A stretch of DNA of 64,000 nt. It comes from Muribaculaceae bacterium (lineage in GTDB: Bacteria > Bacteroidota > Bacteroidia > Bacteroidales > Muribaculaceae). The translations under genes were made by a program, and so were the position numbers. Position 1 is the stretch's first letter. Each line of letters starts with the position of its first letter. Positions 54,657-62,062 of the stretch are shown here, in pieces. Location: assembly GCA_017621055.1 (NCBI GenBank), contig JAGATX010000029.1, forward strand, positions 1 to 64,000, given 5' to 3'. The notes beneath the pieces are model-generated. The model did no database searches. It was given only the letters and a program-made list of their open reading frames with translations, and was not told where the DNA came from.

Positions 54657-54726
54657 ATTAAGAGGAGTTTTTTGATTGTTTTCTTGATAACGCGGGCCTC
54701 GGGCCCTTTTGTTCTGTGATTACGCT

Positions 54727-54756
54727 GCAAAGTTACGGCGCTGCCTGCGCGAACAA
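54727..54756 (-). promoter_or_regulatory. recA promoter
   Basis: The minus strand reads TTG at 54756-54754 and TAACTTTGC at 54735-54727 with an 18-bp spacer, about 70 nt before the start. Confidence 0.65.
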
Positions 54757-54889
54757 TGCGCCCGCCGCAATTAATGAATGTTAAAAGCGACTTTGCCTGC
54801 CGAACCATCCCGCCCGGGCTGTGTTCTACTAATACATAGCAAAATTACTTTTTCCATTGCAAGAAATGTGATAATGATTGGTTTATTAT

Positions 54890-54926
54890 CTAATGTGGCG
54901 ACACTGTGACAGCGTCGCCACATTAG
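54890..54926. repeat. 37-nt near-perfect palindrome between recA and the DUF1573 gene
   Basis: Seventeen of eighteen positions pair (arms 54890-54907 and 54909-54926; one A-C mismatch) around a single central G. It lies 7 nt after the DUF1573 stop, so it may stabilise or end that transcript. It lacks a good T-run on the minus side. The plus side has GTTTTATA. Confidence 0.6.
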
Positions 54927-54933
54927 TTTTATA

Positions 54934-55344
54934 TCATCTTGCCGGAGGCACCACGGTGCCTACCAGCCGCAGATGCACTTTTTCGGACTTTCCATCTGCG
55001 GCCTTTAGCCTGAGGGTTACGTTTTTATCCACTTCGCCTCGCTGACCCTGCGGAATGAACCTGACGGTGACCTGCCCTGTCTCGCCGGGCATGATAGGAC
55101 GGCGCTGATATGTGGGTTCGGTGCAGCCGCACGATGCGCGCGCCGACAGGATTGCCACTGCCTCGCTGCCGTTGTTGGTTACGGTGAAGGTATGGACCAC
55201 GGGTTCGGCGTCGGTGGCGACGGTGCCGAAGTCGTAGCACAGTTCTGAAAAAGTGACGCCCACTTTCTGTCCGGGCGTACGCGCGGCAGCGCCTATGGCC
55301 AGGATTGCCACACCCAGCACCGCCATAAGTCGGATATACTTCAT
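54934..55344 (-). CDS. DUF1573 domain protein
   Basis: A 136-residue exported protein with a signal peptide (1-21). The body is one DUF1573 Ig-like domain: FSELCYDFGTVATDAEPVVHTFTVTNNG (split), then the conserved ASCGCTEP and PIMPGETGQVTVRF. Such domains are common in secreted Bacteroidota proteins, with no known activity. The ATG at 55344 overlaps meaB as ATGA and gives the signal peptide. Confidence 0.9.
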   Translation of the reverse strand: MKYIRLMAVLGVAILAIGAAARTPGQKVGVTFSELCYDFGTVATDAEPVVHTFTVTNNGSEAVAILSARASCGCTEPTYQRRPIMPGETGQVTVRFIPQGQRGEVDKNVTLRLKAADGKSEKVHLRLVGTVVPPAR

Positions 55345-56444
55345 TTTGCGAAATATTTGTCGAGCACCGCAGCCGCGGCGGCAAAGCTTGAGCGGCGGTT
55401 TGCATGTACATCGGCCTCGGCGTCGGCCAGGGCGCGCTCTATCTCGGGATTGTCGTAGAAATGCTTTTTGAGCTGTTCGTCGATGGTTTCGTACATCCAC
55501 CATCGGGCCTGCTCACGGCGCTTGGCATCGAAGTAGCCGTTGGCCTTGACGAAAGCGAAATAGCGGTCGATCATCTCCCATATTTCCGGTATCCCGAGTT
55601 CGTAATATCCGGAATATGTGAGGACTTCGGGTTTCCAGCCCGATGCCGTGGGCGGAAACAGGTGAAGAGCCGAGCGATATTGCGCCTGCGCCAGCTGTGC
55701 GGGGCCTACGTTGTCGCCGTCGGCCTTGTTGATAATGATTGCGTCGGCCATCTCCATGATACCGCGCTTTATTCCCTGCAGTTCGTCGCCGGCACCTGCT
55801 ATCTGAATGAGCAGGAAGAAATCCACCATGGAATGCACGGCGGTTTCGCTCTGGCCGACGCCGACGGTCTCGACGAAGATGTTGTTGTATCCGGCGGCCT
55901 CGCACAGCACGATAGTCTCGCGGGTCTTGCGGGCCACGCCGCCGAGAGAGCCGGCCGACGGGCTGGGGCGGATAAATGCTCCGGGATGCGTGGAGAGTTT
56001 CTCCATGCGTGTTTTATCGCCTAAAATAGAGCCTTTTGTCTTTTCGCTCGAGGGGTCGATGGCCAGGACGGCGAGCTTGCCGCCGTCGCGCAGCACGTGG
56101 AGACCGAAGACATCGATACTCGTGCTCTTGCCGGCGCCCGGCACGCCCGTGATGCCTATTCGGCGGGAGTTGCCGGAGTAGGGCAGGCATTTCTCTATCA
56201 CCTCCTGGGCTATGGCGTAGTGTGCCGGCGAGAGGCTCTCCACCAGCGTCACGGCGCGGCTCAGGGTTGTGACGTCGCCTTTGAGTATGCCGTCGACGAG
56301 TTCCGAGGCCGTCGGCAATGGCTTGCGGCGGGGACGCAGGCTCAGGTAGGGGTTCACCGACGGCGGCTGTGCCACACCGCTGTTGACGGTAAGGCCTGTG
56401 TATGCGGGGTCGTTTTCGGGGTGTTCGTGGTGGGTATCGGTCAT
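55341..56444 (-). CDS. meaB: Methylmalonyl-CoA mutase-associated GTPase MeaB
   Basis: A G3E-family GTPase that protects and reactivates B12-dependent methylmalonyl-CoA mutase. The 367-residue protein has Walker A GVPGAGKST near 102-110, GSILGDKTRME, ETVGVGQSE and INKADGDN. The mutase genes mutA/mutB are not in the window. The ATG at 56444 overlaps the GNAT gene stop as ATGA. Longer in-frame extensions run through that gene. Confidence 0.93.
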   Translation of the reverse strand: MTDTHHEHPENDPAYTGLTVNSGVAQPPSVNPYLSLRPRRKPLPTASELVDGILKGDVTTLSRAVTLVESLSPAHYAIAQEVIEKCLPYSGNSRRIGITGVPGAGKSTSIDVFGLHVLRDGGKLAVLAIDPSSEKTKGSILGDKTRMEKLSTHPGAFIRPSPSAGSLGGVARKTRETIVLCEAAGYNNIFVETVGVGQSETAVHSMVDFFLLIQIAGAGDELQGIKRGIMEMADAIIINKADGDNVGPAQLAQAQYRSALHLFPPTASGWKPEVLTYSGYYELGIPEIWEMIDRYFAFVKANGYFDAKRREQARWWMYETIDEQLKKHFYDNPEIERALADAEADVHANRRSSFAAAAAVLDKYFAK

Positions 56445-57592
56445 GCTGTTACGGGAGTTTCTGGTGGTATGGACCTGCGGAAGGCGCGGCGGCGCCGATG
56501 CTGACGGCGTTCGAAGTATTCCCATTGTTTCTGCACGCTTTCGTTGCCTTCGAGCTCCACGTTGCTCTCGGCTTCGGTATATCCCGAGGCGTTGAATGCC
56601 GGGATGAGGTCGGCGAACAGCATGGCGTTGACGCCTTTGGCGCGGTATTCGGGCGCCACGGCAACGAGGAGGAGGTCCACGGTGTCGGTGCCTCCGCGGA
56701 GAGCCCGCAGCAGGTGCCACCATCCGAAGGGGAAGAGGCGGCCGCGGCTGCGGCGAAGGGCGTCGCTCATCGACGGCATGGAAATGCCGACGGCTACCAG
56801 GCGGTCGGCGCTGTCCACAACCAGGCTAACGTCGTCGAGGCGGAGGATGCCTATGTACTGGTCGATATAATAATCAATCTGGCGGTCGGTGAGCGATACG
56901 TAGCCGTAGAGGTCGGAATACGACCGGTTTATGAGTTCGAATATGGCGCGCCCGTAGTCCTTTTTGATTTTCTTGCGCGATTTGTACTTGATTGTCCGCA
57001 GTCCGAACTTGCGGGCGGCGATATCGGCTATGCGGGCATATTTTTCAGGAATCTGCTCCGGCACTTTTATGCGGTATTCCACCCAGTCCACGTCCTTTTT
57101 GAACCCTAAGCGCTCCATGTGCGCCGGGTAGTAGGGGTAATTGTAGATTGTGGCCATGGTGCCTTTCTCGTCGAATCCATCGATGAGCATGCCCTCGTGG
57201 TCCATGTCGGAAAAGCCCATGGGGCCTATCATTTCGGTCATTCCGCGGGAGCGTCCCCACTCTTCGACAGCGGCGAAAAGGGCGTCGACCACCTCGGCGT
57301 CGTCAATGAAATCCATGAAGCCGAAGCGAAGGTCATTGCGGCAGAATTTCTCGTTGGCGGCACGGTTTATTATTGCGGTGATGGTACCCACGGGCTCGCC
57401 GTTGCGCCAGGCCATGAAGGACTGGGCCTCGCAGAAATCGAAGGCGGGATTGACGTGGGGCGACAGCGTGTGCACATCGTCGCTCACCAGCGGCGGAACG
57501 TAGCAATCGTTGTCGCGGTAGAGGTCGATGCCGAACTTTACGTATTGTTCGAGCTGGTCGGTGGTATGTACGGGTCGGACGATGACAGACAT
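56441..57592 (-). CDS. GNAT-like N-acetyltransferase domain protein
   Basis: A 383-residue cytoplasmic protein with two acetyltransferase-like halves. The N-terminal part has FMAWRNGEPVGTITAIIN and GFMDFIDDAEV. The C-terminal part has VDLLLVAVAPEYRAKGVNAMLFADLI (split), which resembles the acetyl-CoA-binding motif. The Arg-rich C-terminus is unusual. I do not know the substrate. It sits between the pseudokinase and meaB with a 15-nt gap and a 4-nt overlap. Confidence 0.8.
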   Translation of the reverse strand: MSVIVRPVHTTDQLEQYVKFGIDLYRDNDCYVPPLVSDDVHTLSPHVNPAFDFCEAQSFMAWRNGEPVGTITAIINRAANEKFCRNDLRFGFMDFIDDAEVVDALFAAVEEWGRSRGMTEMIGPMGFSDMDHEGMLIDGFDEKGTMATIYNYPYYPAHMERLGFKKDVDWVEYRIKVPEQIPEKYARIADIAARKFGLRTIKYKSRKKIKKDYGRAIFELINRSYSDLYGYVSLTDRQIDYYIDQYIGILRLDDVSLVVDSADRLVAVGISMPSMSDALRRSRGRLFPFGWWHLLRALRGGTDTVDLLLVAVAPEYRAKGVNAMLFADLIPAFNASGYTEAESNVELEGNESVQKQWEYFERRQHRRRRAFRRSIPPETPVTA

Positions 57593-57607
57593 TGGCGTAG
57601 TATGCGG

Positions 57608-58348
57608 TTATTTGGCGGTGACTCCAAGAATAAGGCCTACAATGATGGCCACCAGAGCCACAAGCGTGAAGATCAGTAAATAGAAAGAGCGCTGGGAGCG
57701 GCCTTCCAGGGCGAGGTGCACCTGTGTCATGTCGCGGTAGCGGTGAGGGCGCTCGGCGGTGCAGCGGCGCGCCACGCGCCGGAGAACGGTATCGTCGGTG
57801 CCGGTGGCCTCCAGCGCCTGACCCAGAACGACGCCATAATTGAAGATGTCGTCCGATACCTCGCGGTGAGTGAGCGATTTGCGCTGCTCGAAGCCTACGT
57901 CGATGAGCTTGAGGTTGCCGATATTCTCGGTGAAGATAATGTTGTCGGCGGTGAGCGGCGGGTGCGCTATGTGGTTGTTCTCTATATATTCGAGGGCGCT
58001 CACCAGCTGATGGCGCATCTGGCTGAGATGGTGGGCGGTGACGCGCCCCTCGTCGATGAGTTTGCGCAGCGAGTCGCCGTAGACGTCGTCGGTGACGATG
58101 CATCGGCCGATGCCGGGAATATCCTCGAAGTCGTTGATCATCACTATGTTCGGGTGCGCCAGATTATAGCGCGCGTCGAACTCGCGCTCTATCATCTCGC
58201 GGTATTCGGGCTTGTCGGCATATTCGGGACGAAGAGTCTTGATCATCACCCACTTGCCGAATTTCTTGGCAGTGTAGATGTGGTAGAACTCTTCGTCCCA
58301 CTGTGGCAGGCGTTCTATTTCAGTCCAGCGTTCGGCGGTGCTGTCCAT
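57608..58348 (-). CDS. Membrane-anchored protein-kinase-like protein, probably a pseudokinase
   Basis: A 246-residue protein with a kinase fold in residues 20-210 and one C-terminal transmembrane helix (about 222-243). The ATP-binding lysine (Lys37 in VMIKTL) and the metal Asp150 (DVG instead of DFG) are kept. The catalytic loop reads HPPLTADN (129-136), where HRDLKPxN is expected, so the catalytic Asp is replaced by Pro. This suggests binding or scaffolding, not phosphotransfer. The gene lies 3 nt after the GH13 amylase. The kinase domain would face the cytoplasm if the helix is a simple tail anchor. Confidence 0.82.
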   Translation of the reverse strand: MDSTAERWTEIERLPQWDEEFYHIYTAKKFGKWVMIKTLRPEYADKPEYREMIEREFDARYNLAHPNIVMINDFEDIPGIGRCIVTDDVYGDSLRKLIDEGRVTAHHLSQMRHQLVSALEYIENNHIAHPPLTADNIIFTENIGNLKLIDVGFEQRKSLTHREVSDDIFNYGVVLGQALEATGTDDTVLRRVARRCTAERPHRYRDMTQVHLALEGRSQRSFYLLIFTLVALVAIIVGLILGVTAK

Positions 58349-58351
58349 CGG

Positions 58352-59782
58352 TTATCGGGCGCTGTAGGTAAAGACTGCGTACTGGCCGGGAACAAGCTCG
58401 GCGGGCAGCACGGCGGCGGCGCCGGTGAAGATATCCACCGCGTCGGCAGGGATGGTGAAGGTGCTGCCTTCGGGGAGCAGGGCGACGGGTGCGTTGCCGA
58501 GGTTGGCGGCCACGAAGGTGGTGTTGCCGTCGGCGTCGCTGCGGGTAAAGGCTATGACGTCGTCGGAAGCCGTGGCCACGCGGTTGAGGGCGCCGCCGGC
58601 GGTGCCTGAGGCCAGCTCGCGGCGGTTGTGGCGCAGGTTGTTGAGGGTCTTGTAGAACTCGAACGAGGCACTGCGCGGTTCCCACTGCGGAGGGGTGTCC
58701 TTGACAAAGAATTCCAGGGCGCGGTCCAGGCCGGTTTCCTGGCCGGTGTAGATCAGAGGTATGCCGGGCAGGGTGTAGCTGAGCACGGCGAAGGCGGGGG
58801 CGAGGTTGCCGAGGCGTTCGAATTCGGTGCCTTCCCACGAGTTGAGGTCATGGTTGGAGGTCATGTTCATCAGGTATGCGTCGGCGGGATACTGCTCGGC
58901 CTGGACGGCAAGGAGCGAGTCGATAGCTGCGGCGTGCTTCACGGGGAAGGTGCGGGGCTGCTCGCCTTCTTTCACGAAACTGTACTGCCCGGCGGTGGCG
59001 GCGATTTCGCTGAAGAGGTCCTTCATGGGCCAGTTGTAGACGGCGTCGAAGGCATATTCCACCAGTTCGGGTTCCGTGGCCTCGGCGAGCATGAAGATGG
59101 AGCGGTCGCCGGCGGCGGCGTTGAGCTCCCGGCGTGCCTCGTTCCAGTAGTCGACGGGCACACGGCCTGCAACGTCGCAGCGGAAGCCGTCGATGCCGGC
59201 CTCGGTGATCCAGAACTTCATGGCGTCGGTCATGACGCGGCGCGTTTCGGGCTTGCTGTAGTCAAGCTCATAGACGTCGGTCCAGTCGAAGGGGCCGAAC
59301 ATCTGTCCTTCGTCGTTGAGTTTGTAGTATTCGGGATGCTCTGTCACCCAGGCGTTGTCGCAGCCGGTGTGGTTGGGCACCCAGTCGATTATAACCTTCA
59401 TGCCGAGGGCGTGGGCGCTGTCAACCACGGCCTTGAAGTCGTCGAAGGTGCCGAATTCGGGGTTCACGGCGCGATAGTCGCGCACGGCGTAGTAGCTGCC
59501 GAGTTCGCCCTTGCGGTTGAGCTCGGAGATGGGGTGGATTGGCATGAACCACAGGATATCCACACCCAGATCCTTGAGACGGGTGAGATGTTGGCCGAAG
59601 GCGCGGAATGTGCCGCTGTCGGTATACTGGCGTGTGTTCACTTCGTAGATAACGGCGTTGCGGCTCCAGTCGGCATGCACGAGGCTGTCGGCGGGCGCGG
59701 CGGCGGTTTCAGCTTTCTTGGCGCCGGAGCAGCCGCTGAGGATGGCCAGGCCGCTCAGGAGGATGGTAAGGAGGTGTTTCAT
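58352..59782 (-). CDS. GH13 alpha-amylase family lipoprotein
   Basis: A 476-residue enzyme with a lipobox LSGC (Cys near 18), so it is membrane-anchored. All GH13 regions are present: DWVPNHT, GFRCDVAG with the nucleophile Asp near 203, the acid in MLAEATE near 232 and TSNHD near 310. It acts on alpha-1,4-glucans. The C-terminal beta domain runs from about 390. It follows the Lrp-type regulator by 3 nt and is probably in the same transcript, unlike polysaccharide utilisation loci with SusC/D, which are absent here. Confidence 0.94.
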   Translation of the reverse strand: MKHLLTILLSGLAILSGCSGAKKAETAAAPADSLVHADWSRNAVIYEVNTRQYTDSGTFRAFGQHLTRLKDLGVDILWFMPIHPISELNRKGELGSYYAVRDYRAVNPEFGTFDDFKAVVDSAHALGMKVIIDWVPNHTGCDNAWVTEHPEYYKLNDEGQMFGPFDWTDVYELDYSKPETRRVMTDAMKFWITEAGIDGFRCDVAGRVPVDYWNEARRELNAAAGDRSIFMLAEATEPELVEYAFDAVYNWPMKDLFSEIAATAGQYSFVKEGEQPRTFPVKHAAAIDSLLAVQAEQYPADAYLMNMTSNHDLNSWEGTEFERLGNLAPAFAVLSYTLPGIPLIYTGQETGLDRALEFFVKDTPPQWEPRSASFEFYKTLNNLRHNRRELASGTAGGALNRVATASDDVIAFTRSDADGNTTFVAANLGNAPVALLPEGSTFTIPADAVDIFTGAAAVLPAELVPGQYAVFTYSAR

Positions 59783-59785
59783 GGC

Positions 59786-60247
59786 TTAGTTGTAGCTTAC
59801 GGGGATTTCGCGGTCGATGCTCTTGTCGAGCGATATCAGCGTTTCGGTGCCCGTCACGCCGGGTATCATCTGTATCTTCTTGTTGAGGAGCTCCATAAGG
59901 TGCTCGTTGTCGCGGGCATAGAGCTTGACGAGCATGGTGTACGGACCCGTGGTGAAGTGGCACTCAACGATTTCGGGGATCTTCTCCAACTCGGGAACCA
60001 CCGACGAATACATGGCGCCGCGTTCGAGGTTGACGCCTATGTATGTGCAGGTGGCATAGCCCAGCACTTTGGGGTTGACGTGGTAGCCGGAGCCGGTTAT
60101 CACTTTGAGGTCGATGAGGCGCTGCAGACGCTGATGAATGGCCGCACGCGATACTCCGCACTCGGTGGCTACATCCTTCGACGGGATGCGGGCGTTGTGC
60201 ATCACTATTTTGAGAATGTGGCGGTCAAGATTGTCGATTTTTTCCAT
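59786..60247 (-). CDS. Lrp/AsnC family transcriptional regulator
   Basis: A 153-residue DNA-binding protein with a winged HTH (residues about 5-55: DRHILKIVMHNARIPSKDVATECGVSRAAIHQRL, split) and a RAM effector-binding domain in the C-terminal half. Lrp-family proteins sense amino acids and often autoregulate. It is first in a run with the amylase, pseudokinase, GNAT, meaB and DUF1573 genes, so it probably controls this unit. Its own upstream region has a TAnnTTTG box at 60280-60287. Confidence 0.92.
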   Translation of the reverse strand: MEKIDNLDRHILKIVMHNARIPSKDVATECGVSRAAIHQRLQRLIDLKVITGSGYHVNPKVLGYATCTYIGVNLERGAMYSSVVPELEKIPEIVECHFTTGPYTMLVKLYARDNEHLMELLNKKIQMIPGVTGTETLISLDKSIDREIPVSYN

Positions 60248-60279
60248 CGGTAGTTTTTGTTATTGTTATGTTCTGACTA

Positions 60280-60287
60280 CAAAATTA
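60280..60287 (-). promoter_or_regulatory. -7 element before the Lrp-type regulator
   Basis: The minus strand reads TAATTTTG, 33 nt before the ATG. A TTTG occurs at only 12 bp spacing, so the -33 is not convincing. The gap 60288-60484 has A-rich stretches but no gene or clear terminator. Confidence 0.4.
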
Positions 60288-60484
60288 CAAAAACTTTGGC
60301 AAACCGAAAAGAATTCGGCAAAAAACAGCGCGAAAACTTTCTTTCTGGCTCTCCTTTTCACTTATTGCCAAGCAAACCGCCAACCATCCCGCATTGCGGC
60401 CGGAGGCTAACGGCGCTGTACGCGCCGCACAACGATGATGCATAAAAGCCAGTTCGGGTAAAAATCTGGCAATTTTCGGCGAGT

Positions 60485-61456
60485 TTATGTGTCGGTTTCA
60501 GAGGTTGGCGCTGTCGGTGCGACGGGCACGGCGGGTGTGGAGGCATTGCGGGCGAGGCGGGAGGCGGGGACGCGGCGCATGGCGCTGCCGGCGGTGAGGC
60601 GGCGGTATGCGGAGGAGCCCAGGGCTGTGAGGTCATCGCGGCGGAGGGTGCGCAGTTCGGGACGGAGGGTGAATTCGGGCAAGGCGGGGGCGTGCGGTTC
60701 AGCCAGGGGGCACACGCGCGAGCATATATCGCAGCCGTAGATGCGGCCGGGGAGGGTGAGGCCGTCGGGCAGGGCGCCGGCGTGCTCGATGGTGAGGTAG
60801 GAGAGGCATCGCCGGGCGTCGACGGTGCCGTCGCCGACGATGGCTCCGCCGGGACAGGCATCGACGCAGCGGCGGCATTCTGTGCAGGGGTTGTGGGGCA
60901 GGGGAGAGGATGGCTCCACGTCGGCGGTCCATAATATTTCGGCGAGGAACACGGCGTTGCCGGCCCCGGGCACGGCGAGCAGGCCGTTGACGCCGCATCG
61001 GCCCAGGCCGGCGCGCACGGCGCGGTAGCGCTCGCGCACGGGGGCGCTGTCGGTGCATATCCGGGTATGCGAGCCGGGCACGGCGGCTTCCATAGCGGCT
61101 GCTACAGGCGTCAGGCGGCGGCGCAGCACGGTGTGGTAGTCGAGTCCTCGGGCATAGTCGGCGATGAGTGGCGAGCGGTCGTCGTCGCTGTCGGCGGCAT
61201 AGCTGAAAGCCGCGCACAGCATGGAGCGTGCACCCTCGAGAACGAGCTGTGGATTGCGTCGTGCCTCGCTGTTGGCCTCCATGTATGCCATTCCGGCATT
61301 GTGGTTGAGGGCGAGCCAGCGGGCGAACATGGCGGTGTCGTCGGCTGATGGGGCGGCGGCGTCGGTAAACCCGGCGGCACAGGCACCGGCGGCGCGGGCG
61401 GCGTCGAGGATGGCGGCGCGGGCGGCGGCGCTACATCGGCAGGACATCGAAGTCAT
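60485..61456 (-). CDS. queG: Epoxyqueuosine reductase
   Basis: Reduces epoxyqueuosine in tRNA to queuosine using cobalamin and Fe-S clusters. The 323-residue protein has the catalytic Asp135 in CTDSAPVRER and two 4Fe-4S sites (Cys190, 193, 196, 200 and Cys216, 241, 244, 248). The N-terminal domain carries FARWLALNHNAGMAYM. A low-complexity Ala/Pro tail follows the core. It overlaps the deacetylase gene end by 26 nt, so the two are coupled. Confidence 0.92.
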   Translation of the reverse strand: MTSMSCRCSAAARAAILDAARAAGACAAGFTDAAAPSADDTAMFARWLALNHNAGMAYMEANSEARRNPQLVLEGARSMLCAAFSYAADSDDDRSPLIADYARGLDYHTVLRRRLTPVAAAMEAAVPGSHTRICTDSAPVRERYRAVRAGLGRCGVNGLLAVPGAGNAVFLAEILWTADVEPSSPLPHNPCTECRRCVDACPGGAIVGDGTVDARRCLSYLTIEHAGALPDGLTLPGRIYGCDICSRVCPLAEPHAPALPEFTLRPELRTLRRDDLTALGSSAYRRLTAGSAMRRVPASRLARNASTPAVPVAPTAPTSETDT

Positions 61457-62051
61457 AGCCTTGCTCGCGGAGCCATTCTATTGCCCGCGGCAGGGCATAG
61501 CGCATGTTCGCCGAGGCCTTCAGCGAGTCGTGAAATACTATTATGGAGCCGTTGCGGGCATATCGGCGCACGTTTGCAAGCACCTCCTCGCCGGTGAGCT
61601 TGCGCGAGTAGTCGCGCGTCACCAGGTCGTACATCACTATGTTGAAGTGCATCTTCAGGGCCTTTGCCTGTTTCCAGCGCAGCAGGCCGTGGGGAGGGCG
61701 GAAGAGGGTGCTGTCGATAAGCTGCGAGGCCTCGGCCACGTCGTGGAGGTATCGGTGGGCCCTCACCTTCATGCCCTGGAGGTGGTGCATGGTGTGGTTG
61801 CCGTAGCTGTGTCCGCGGCGGCGCACCTCGTCAAGAAGTTCGGGATGACGGCGCACGTTGTCGCCGACCATGAAGAAGGTGGCCTTGATGTCGTACCGGT
61901 CGAGCAGGTCGAGCACCCAGGGTGTCTCTTCGGGAATGGGGCCGTCGTCGAATGTGAGGTATACCACGGGACGGCTTTTCTTGCGCTTAATTCGCCAGAT
62001 AGCCTCGGGGAAGAGCAGGCGGTAGAGCAGCGGCGGCTGTTCGATGAGCAT
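61431..62051 (-). CDS. Polysaccharide deacetylase (NodB) family protein
   Basis: A 206-residue carbohydrate esterase 4 domain protein. The catalytic motif TFDDGP is at residues 33-38 and the metal histidines lie in HSYGNHTMHH (His86 and His90). The C-terminus has a LTGEEVLANVRRYARNGSIIVFHD segment (split). It removes N- or O-acetyl groups from a glycan. There is no signal peptide, though it may act in the cell envelope. I prefer the start at 62051, which gives the family start MLIEQPP, over 62090, which overlaps the DUF2723 gene. Confidence 0.87.
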   Translation of the reverse strand: MLIEQPPLLYRLLFPEAIWRIKRKKSRPVVYLTFDDGPIPEETPWVLDLLDRYDIKATFFMVGDNVRRHPELLDEVRRRGHSYGNHTMHHLQGMKVRAHRYLHDVAEASQLIDSTLFRPPHGLLRWKQAKALKMHFNIVMYDLVTRDYSRKLTGEEVLANVRRYARNGSIIVFHDSLKASANMRYALPRAIEWLREQGYDFDVLPM

Positions 62052-62062
62052 GTGGCGGCAGG

